DNA of 64,000 nt, from contig MU858077.1 in assembly GCA_033297075.1 (NCBI GenBank), positions 225,041-289,040 on the forward strand, given 5' to 3'. The notes under the pieces are model-generated. The model was not told the DNA's origin. It saw only the letters and a list, made by a program, of their open reading frames with translations, and ran no database searches. The first letter of the stretch is position 1. The number at the start of each line of letters is the position of its first letter. Positions 57,629-64,000 of the stretch are shown piece by piece. This DNA comes from Rhypophila decipiens (Eukaryota; Ascomycota; Sordariomycetes; Sordariales; Naviculisporaceae). The position numbers and the translations under genes were made by a program.

Positions 57629-59608
57629 CTAGTATAGAGTCAGGAAAATAGCGGCGATTGATGACTTGTCGTACTTGACGTATTTTCCTTTCCCCTTGTC
57701 GATCTCGTGGTATCGGTCCCAGAAGCGGCCGTACATGGGCTCGATCACGGACTGCATGCCCTTGGCGAACCTCTGGCGCACCTCGCGCTCCATGCTGTAC
57801 TGCTTGTGGGTTTTGACCATCTCGTCAAAGCCCTGATTGAAGGCCAAGAACTTGGCCTTGATGTTCTCCTTGTCCTTGGAGCTGAGCCCCTTCATGATGG
57901 AAGCCGAGTCCACGGCACCTTGCCCCGAAGTGGGACGCTGCCCTCGGCTCGTGTGGATTACGTCCATCAGATGAACGCTGAGGTTCCTGCATGTTTCCTG
58001 TACGTACAGGGCCGAGGCCTTCTTCCGCCACTGCTCGAGAATTTGGATTCGCGATTCCATGAGCGGCTGGAGGTCCGAGTCTATGATCATTCGCTCAATA
58101 ATGGTGACGCTGTTGGCGAGAAACACGCCAATAGTAGGCCTCTTTGCCAAAAGCACCTTGGCACGTGACTCCAGTGACACCATAAGCCCTTCGACCGTGT
58201 CGGCGCAATAATGGGCAAATATTTCTTTGCCATCGGCGCCAATGTCGAATGAGGAGAGACTGGGAATTGCATCATTCCCGCCTCTGGACGAGCCCGGGGA
58301 GTTCCAGCCACCGTGCCCAAGGGATACCATGATACTGGAAATGGGCCGCAAAAAGCCCACCATAGACTGCAGTCTCTGCATTGTGTCGGATATTATTGGG
58401 ACAGGCGATCCATCCGCTGGCAGCGACTGCAGCCCCGAGGCTTTGCGCTTGGTCTCCTCGAGCAGCTCCGCAAGCGACGCTTTAGCCGTCTCCCGAACAG
58501 GCTTGAGACACGCCGCAAGCGAGCTTTTCAGCTCACCTGTACGGCTCTCGAGATTATTGGAAAGGCCCGATATGATCTCTACAATCTCGTATGCCAGATA
58601 GCAGTCCGTATTGATGTGAGCTTTGATATGGTTATTCAGCTCTCGCAGGGTCCTGCTCAGTTCCACCAGTGCGGTTTGACAGGTCGCCTGGAGCACCGGT
58701 CCCCATTCTTCTCGTACAAAGATGATGCAAATATTCTCATATTCGGCAAGAAAGAGCCCCTCCATCGCTTGGGCATAAGTACCGATGCCACTCGCCCCCG
58801 CTCGGTATATCGCATCTGGGTTCTGCTTTTTGGCCGTGTTTGTGCTCGCTGCAGCCAAGTTTGCCAGGGATGCGGCGAGATATTGCGACCGAACTTCGGC
58901 ATAAATTTGAGCAACTGGTGGCTCCGTTCCCGCCTGGCGTGAGGCTCCGGAAATATACGAGTTCATCAGCCCTAACCTATTGATCTTGTCCTGCGAAAGG
59001 AGGGGAAATTGTTGGTTTTTTGTGATGTAATGGAGCGGTTCGATGGATCGCGGAGTCTCGGCTCGTAGAATCCTGTCAAAAGAACTCTCGAGTTGAGAAT
59101 TGCCGAGTTTTATAAGTCGTTGTAGGTCGGCGACGGTCTGTTGTGTAGATCGAAGGTTGGAGGCCTTCATATCATTCACGGCTTTCGTCAAGCGTTTGAT
59201 GGAGGCCAGGTAGTTGGTGAGACCAGCCTTGTCCGGCCCCATCCGAATCGTCTGCTCCTCGTCATTTTTGCTGTCAACGGGCTGACGAAGGCGCTCGATC
59301 GCAGAGAGGACGTGGTCGATATCTATGGAGCGACTGGATTAGTCATGGAGCGCTCGCCAAAGGAGACATTTCAATTGAAGGGGGGGTGTCTTGCTGTGTC
59401 CGAGTACTTGAAGCTTCTTAGTTTCGCCATTAAGAGGTCCAGCGACATCGCGCACGCTCTTCCCCGTAGCTTCGAGACGCCCAAGACAGGCTTGGATCTT
59501 TTTGGTCAATTGCGTCGTCTTCTCGAGGCGTGAATTCAAAACATCAACTTCGGCTCGTGCTTCCTCGTCAGCGGCATGGCGATTGTTACCAGCAATCCCT
59601 ACCGCCAT
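57629..59608 (-). CDS. EXO70: Exocyst subunit EXO70 (2 exons, GC-AG intron)
   Basis: Exo70 tethers secretory vesicles to the plasma membrane, binding PI(4,5)P2 and Rho GTPases, and matters for hyphal tip growth. Exons are 59608-59395 and 59322-57629 (635 aa; yeast has 623). The intron uses a GCAAGA donor and has a GACTAAT branch site; this restores KKLQVLGHNIDHVLSAIERLRQP, the family's N-terminal coiled coil. No GT donor in the region keeps the frame. Conserved parts include MGPDKAGLTNYLASIKRLTKAV and SLSSFDIGADGKEIFAHYCADTVEGL. The C-terminal block has KGMQSVIEPMYGRFWDRYHEIDKGKGKYVKYDKSSIAAIFLTLY, including basic residues of the lipid-binding end. It is divergent from the UCH gene. Confidence 0.95.
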
Positions 59609-60347
59609 CTTCGCGACTGAAAAATGTTTTAAAAACGCGCGTCGAGGTCATCTACTTGAGATGTCGCTCACAGTCGTTCAATTGAGCGGGTCTTCTGAGT
59701 AGTGGCAGGATTATTTCCACCATCTGCAGGGGTAAGGACCGATGGTACTGACTAACGATCCGCGACGGCCTGGGCGTGTCAGATCCCCGGACCGAGTCGG
59801 GTGGGGTATCGGCAGGCTGGTGTGATGAGGTCATCAGATTCAGAGGTTTACTAACCCGTAAGGTCATTGTCAAAAACTCCCCCCTCATCGCCGACTTCAA
59901 GCAGCCTTCACGGCTCTCGTTTTCAGAATCCATTATACTTGAACGATTTTCGACAGCTGGTAAGTGCCTCCTTTTCGGAAAGAGGTTCGCGCAAGCTCCC
60001 TTTCCATCTCAGTTTACCTTGTCCCTGCACTTTCTTGTGTCTTGACGGCGGTTGTTCCCCCGCGCATGTGATAAGAAGAACACATCAGACCAATCAACTG
60101 CATTCGCGACTTCCACATCGATATCAATAAGTTAACTCTTCCCTCGCTGGCAGCCAAGTACAAATACTGAATGCAAAGAGAAAGCAACGGACAACACAAC
60201 CTTACCTCCACCAGTCACCTCCTCCAGTCATCGTCCCTCCTATAAAGCTCACCGAAGTCGACGGAGTGCTGACGACCGCCCTACTTCCGCCTTGCTAACA
60301 AGAGACTTTCACCAACACCACCACCATCCCCAAATACAAAAATCACA
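59609..60347. promoter_or_regulatory. Divergent promoter of EXO70 and the UCH gene
   Basis: 739 bp between outward-facing starts. The UCH side is C/A/T-rich with CACCACCACC-like leader sequence. I recognise no specific sites. Confidence 0.5.
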
Positions 60348-61127
60348 ATGGCCTCAACCTCCATAGGCACGCACGGCGGCGCCCCACCCCATACAGCTGC
60401 TGACGCACCAACCTCAGCACCAGCCTTTATCCCCCTCGAAGCCAACCCAGAACTCATGACATCCCTGATCCACAACCTCGGCGTCTCGCCCGCCCTGTCA
60501 ATCCACGACGTCTACAGCCTGACAGACCCAGTCCTCCTATCCTTCATCCCCCGCCCGGCCCTCGGGGTTCTGCTTGTCTTCCCCGTCAGCGCGACCTACG
60601 AATCCCACCGGCTTTCGGAAGACTCCCTCCTCGAGCCTTACACAGGACAAGGTCCCGACGAGCCCGTCTTATGGTTCAAACAGACCATCCGCAACGCCTG
60701 CGGTCTAATGGGCCTGCTACACGCGTCCGCCAACGGCCCCGCGCGGAATTTTGTAGAGGAGGGTTCTGATCTGGATAAATTACTCAAAAAGGCGGTGGAT
60801 CTTGGCCCGGTCGAACGGAGCAAGTTGCTTGAGCAGGATTCTAGTCTGGCTAAAGCGCATAAGGAGGCGGCTACGCAGGGCGCGACGGGGCCGCCGCAGG
60901 CTACGGATGATGTGGATTTGCATTATGTGTGCTTTGTCAAGACTGAGGACGGGACGCTGTGGGAGTTAGATGGACGCAGGAAGGGGCCGCTTAAGAGGGG
61001 ATGGCTGGGTAAGGAGGAGGATGTTCTTAGTCCGAATGCCCTTTCATTGGGGCCGTTGAAGTTTTTGGAGCGGGAGGGTGAGGATCTGAGGTTTAGTTGT
61101 GTTGCACTTGCTGGGACCCTGGACTAA
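60348..61127 (+). CDS. YUH1: Ubiquitin C-terminal hydrolase (UCH-L1/L3, YUH1 type)
   Basis: This cysteine protease releases small adducts from the ubiquitin (and NEDD8) C-terminus. It is a single exon of 259 aa. The N-terminus FIPLEANPELMTSLIHNLGV is typical. The oxyanion Gln and catalytic Cys lie in KQTIRNACGLMGLLH, the catalytic His in DLHYVCFVK and the catalytic Asp in LWELDGRRKGP. All four active-site residues are present, so the enzyme should be active. The C-terminus is diverged but in place (EDLRFSCVALAGTLD). The AT-rich repeat block begins just 3' of the stop. Confidence 0.93.
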   Translation: MASTSIGTHGGAPPHTAADAPTSAPAFIPLEANPELMTSLIHNLGVSPALSIHDVYSLTDPVLLSFIPRPALGVLLVFPVSATYESHRLSEDSLLEPYTGQGPDEPVLWFKQTIRNACGLMGLLHASANGPARNFVEEGSDLDKLLKKAVDLGPVERSKLLEQDSSLAKAHKEAATQGATGPPQATDDVDLHYVCFVKTEDGTLWELDGRRKGPLKRGWLGKEEDVLSPNALSLGPLKFLEREGEDLRFSCVALAGTLD

Positions 61128-61435
61128 GGCAAGATTATTAGTTAGAGATATAGATTGAATTTATTATTTAAGATATTAGTTATTAGTTACTTTAATTCTA
61201 TTATAGTATTAGAATCCTATGTATATATAGGGGTCCTATCCCCTTATAGATAGTTCTTCCTCTCTTTATATAATAATATTCTATTCTTTTTAGATTTAAG
61301 GACTAGTATTATAATAAATTCTTAAGTAAATATTTTTTTTAGATCTTTTTGTTTATAAGTTTATATAATAATCTTCTAGCCTAAAAAGCTATTAAACTTA
61401 CTAGTATACTAATATTTTCTAGTTTATAGTACGTA

Positions 61436-61580
61436 TAATAATTATATATACTATACTACTATATAATATAGTTTAAAAAAATAACTATACTAGATTAGAA
61501 GATCTAATTAAGTAAATAGTATATATAGGATATATAAAGGTATATAAAGTAGTTATTCTTCTATATAATCTTTATACTAT
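61436..61580 (+). repeat. RIP-decayed repeat, copy A
   Basis: Matches the reverse complement of 63781-63899, with gaps, and in part 63950-64000 in direct orientation. It contains the decayed hairpin ACTAGATTAGA/TCTAATTAAGT. Confidence 0.75.
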
Positions 61581-61723
61581 TCTATCCTAATAGATGTCAC
61601 GATCGTACTATTACAGCTGTTACATATACTATACATACCTATTCTAGATCAGATTCTTCCGTTCTAGAATCGTGCCTTTTTGTGGGGTTGTGGCTCAGTG
61701 GTGTGGTATGTCACTGGCGTTAC

Positions 61724-61778
61724 AATAGACGAGATTACTTAGTCTATTAGTACTAGCTTAATTAAGCTTAGACTTAAT
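61724..61778 (+). repeat. 55-bp direct repeat, copy 1
   Basis: Begins AATAGACGAGATTACTTAGT. Similar to 61932-61986, with differences mainly of transition type. Confidence 0.75.
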
Positions 61779-61931
61779 ATCTATTTTCTTAATAATAATA
61801 AAAACTTTATTCTTAGTTTTTTATAGTCTTAATATAAAACTATATTACTTATATCTATACTTATTCCTAAGTCTAAACTCTATATATAAACTATAAACTT
61901 AAAGATAATAATCCTTATACTATTTTCTCTT

Positions 61932-61986
61932 AATAGACGAGATTAATTAGTCTATTAATATTAGTTTAATTAAGCTTAGACTTAAT
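61932..61986 (+). repeat. 55-bp direct repeat, copy 2
   Basis: Begins AATAGACGAGATTAATTAGT. It lies about 208 bp downstream of its partner at 61724-61778. The pair may be ends of a small decayed element. Confidence 0.75.
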
Positions 61987-62064
61987 AAACCTAAATAGTC
62001 TTAGCCTAATTAAAATTATAGAAAGTATTTATTATAGAGTTTTATTATTTATTTATAGTACTAT

Positions 62065-62779
62065 TGTTGAATTTGATGCCATTGCAGTGCGGTGGCATGG
62101 TACAGGGTACTTTCCGTTATAGGGTAAGTTCCTATGCGCCAGACTTGTCCAGTTGTGGAATGGCCGTTGCCCCGTGAACCCTCAGGGGTCAACCCCACAG
62201 AGCCCTCTGGAATGTAGCTCTTTCCTTTTGTATTCTAGTGTTTCTTTCCTTTGGAATGCTCTGGAATGTAGGCCTACAACTATAAGTAAGGCCTGTATTC
62301 TTTCTCTGCTTTTCAGCTCTGTGTGGAACTGTAAGTGGTCAACTCCGAGTGGCACTTTGTGGACTTCAGAGTGTGGCAGCCATGACAGGCAGAGCAGCAG
62401 ATCTCTTGTACAATAGTTATTGTAATTCAGAGCCCTCTCCTCTCTTATACAGCGCACAGTTCGTTGTGCCTTAACTTGTGTTTATTTGGTCGAATCGTTC
62501 ACCATTGCATCAGTAATGGCGGTGTGCTGAATGGGTATATAACCATTGAATTGCAGAGCGCTCGCCGTCACTGTATTATTATTATTATTATCATTATTGT
62601 AACGAGCCGACTGGTACAGAAGCGGGTTAGGTACTGTAACCCTAACCTTGGAAGACACATTATGACAAGCGCGTCGCAGACGCGTTTCATTCTTCCCTTC
62701 TCCTCTTCTCTTCAGAGTAGAATCTTCGTTCGTAGTGCCAATTGAACAGCTACCACGCTCTGAACCGATGGCCGTGACA
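62065..62779. mobile_element. Solo LTR 1 (715 bp, TGTTG...GACA)
   Basis: A block of normal base composition within AT-rich DNA starts TGTTGAATTTG and ends GCCGTGACA (TG...CA). It is flanked by ACTAT (62060-62064) and ATTAT (62780-62784), a 5-bp target duplication differing by one C/T change. It contains GTATATAACC (near 62538) as a possible TATA box and a short ATT repeat near 62575. No internal retroelement genes are present. Confidence 0.6.
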
Positions 62780-63026
62780 ATTATTATAAATATTGAAATT
62801 AAATAACGTTATATATTAAATTTAAGTCCTATTAATTAATTACCTTTTATTAATTAAAAGTTAAATCTAGTATTTTATAATATAATATAAATATAATAAG
62901 TTTATAATTAATGAGGGAATTTCTGTTTGGCGGATGACGTCATTTGTAGCTTGGTCAGCCGTAGCTTTGATGGCAATGTTATCGATAAGATCAGCCGGAT
63001 CCAGTCAAATGGCTTGATTCGGCTAG

Positions 63027-63307
63027 TGTAATGGGCTAAGGTAGTGTATTGCAACTAGCTAAGCGTTCACAACGAAAACGCGAAACTTGAAGGAGAAAGA
63101 AGAGACGAGAAAAGAGGTCTGATGGGCTTCGCCCATCCTATATACATGATGGTGTCAGTTCGATTAGAGAGGGATAGAAGGTTCTGGAGACTTCGACGCA
63201 CAGAGTGGGAATAGCTTCATCAAGGGTCGCTGGTGGGGCTCTGCCCCACCATTCTCGGTGCCACGGCCGAGGGTTGCCGAGGCCCTCACAGGGCCCAGCC
63301 CGTCACA
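63027..63307 (-). mobile_element. Solo LTR 2 (281 bp) with perfect 5-bp target duplication GCTAG
   Basis: Starts TGTAATGGGC and ends GCCCGTCACA. It is flanked on both sides by GCTAG (63022-63026 and 63308-63312), the 5-bp duplication made by an LTR integrase. Read on the minus strand it begins TGTGACGGGC and has TATATAGG (about 63139-63146), so transcription would run leftward. It holds three perfect hairpins with 3-nt loops (63121-63137, 63231-63251, 63281-63295). Confidence 0.8.
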
Positions 63308-63534
63308 GCTAGCTCTCTCGATTCTAGAACCATCTCAATCCACTACATGATACAGTAAAATAGACTCAATCAACGAGCTTCTTTTGTAACGCAGAATGCG
63401 CTATAGTTGGCAAGGGTCACAGATGAACAAGTGTTGTTGCGGTGTTAGGTGTCCGCGCACCAATGTATTGAAGCCTGTCTCTCCGTCCTCTCATCGGCCG
63501 GAGGCCAGTCTACTTAATCCTCCTGAGGATGATC

Positions 63535-63670
63535 TGCGCCGTCGATTATTGACGGCGGTGAGGTCATCGTAGCTCATCTCGTCGTCGGCTATTGACGGCG
63601 GTGAGGTCATCGTAGCTTGTCTCGCCGTCGGCTATTGACGGCGATGAGGTCATCGTAGCTTACATAGCCG
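63535..63670 (+). repeat. 43-bp tandem repeat, three copies
   Basis: Three contiguous copies of a 43-bp unit containing TATTGACGGC and GAGGTCATCGTAGCT, with few substitutions. Each unit also carries the short inverted pair GCCGTC/GACGGC. There are no spacers, so this is not a CRISPR. It probably lies in the regulatory end of a retroelement, since GGTGTTACA follows at 63736-63744. Confidence 0.85.
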
Positions 63671-64000
63671 TCGAACCACCTCTTGGATCCTTCCGATCAT
63701 TCCGAGGCTCCTGTCTTCCGGGGAGTCTAGCTCTGGGTGTTACATCTCTTTCCCTGCATCAATAATTTTAATATTAAAGTTCTATAAAGATTATATAAAG
63801 GAATAACTACTTTATATATTTTTTGCTTAATTAGATTTTCTAATCTAGTATAGTTATTTTTTAGACTATATTATATAGTAGTATAGTACATTATAATTAT
63901 TGTATTATGTAACGATCGTGACATACCACACCACTACGTAACATAGCCCAAAAGAGCAACTAGACTTGATTGGAAGATCCAATCAAGTAAATGGTATGTA

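Larger units (their letters stand above)
61128..64000. mobile_element. AT-rich RIP-decayed repeat block with nested solo LTRs
   Basis: From the UCH stop to the window end, the DNA alternates between very AT-rich stretches (61128-62060, 62780-62910, 63755-63905) and normal-composition inserts. Segments 61436-61580 and 63781-63899 are inverted copies of each other. Segment 63950-64000 is a direct, little-mutated copy of 61476-61526. Differences between the copies are mostly C-to-T and G-to-A, as RIP produces. No transposase or polymerase frame survives. Confidence 0.8.

Noticed and set aside
61691..61715. tRNA-like A-box (TGGCTCAGTGGT) at 61691-61702
   Set aside because: There is no matching B-box or cloverleaf downstream. 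The surrounding GTGTGGTATGTCAC words recur inverted at 63919-63935, so it is part of the repeat.
63535..63670. CRISPR-like array
   Set aside because: The 43-bp units are contiguous with no unique spacers, and this is a eukaryotic genome.

Overview
The window is nuclear DNA from a filamentous ascomycete (Pezizomycotina, probably Sordariomycetes). The reasons are short GT-AG introns (45-230 nt) with CTAAC/CTGAC-like branch points, CAA(A/C)ATGG start contexts, a Dicer-like protein, a fused CPSase/ATCase of fungal architecture, and AT-rich repeats bearing C-to-T and G-to-A decay typical of repeat-induced point mutation (RIP). There is no bacterial or viral gene content. The species cannot be named from the sequence.

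Layout. 1-4.1 kb: the 3' part of a pfkB-family (MAK32-like) kinase gene, convergent with MCM3 (minus). 4.1-8.7 kb: gene-poor, with foldback repeats and a 345-bp pogo-type MITE. 8.7-10.3 kb: class III aminotransferase (4 exons). 11.6-15.4 kb: divergent pair SUV3 (minus) and a longin R-SNARE (plus). 16.7-19.3 kb: divergent pair of an ENV9-like SDR (minus) and a G-patch protein (plus). 19.6-26.5 kb: URA2/pyrABCN (minus, 4 exons). 30.0-33.7 kb: vacuolar TRP channel YVC1. 34.7-35.0 kb: a 77-aa membrane protein split by an intron. 37.6-40.0 kb: a 796-aa protein of unknown function. 40.8-43.6 kb: divergent TAP42 (minus) and PDX3 (plus). 44.3-49.0 kb: Dicer-like DCL1. 49.9-50.9 kb: C2H2 zinc-finger gene with a GC-AG intron. 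51.9-53.1 kb: FAH-family hydrolase. 56.0 kb: probable 40-aa Cys-rich peptide gene behind a leader of about 300 nt with no ATG. 57.6-61.1 kb: divergent EXO70 (minus, GC-AG intron) and ubiquitin C-terminal hydrolase. 61.1-64.0 kb: AT-rich, RIP-decayed repeat block holding two solo LTRs and a 43-bp tandem repeat.

The genes are mostly housekeeping functions and do not form a biosynthetic cluster: replication (MCM3), mitochondrial RNA turnover (SUV3), pyrimidine and B6 synthesis (URA2, PDX3), membrane traffic (R-SNARE, EXO70), vacuolar calcium (YVC1), PP2A/TOR signalling (TAP42) and ubiquitin recycling. Genome defence appears twice: DCL1, and RIP-type decay in the terminal repeats. Splice sites below were placed by eye using reading phase and family similarity, so they are predictions. 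I found no convincing new multi-gene system. The most novel items are the two small proteins, the 796-aa orphan, and the repeat structures.
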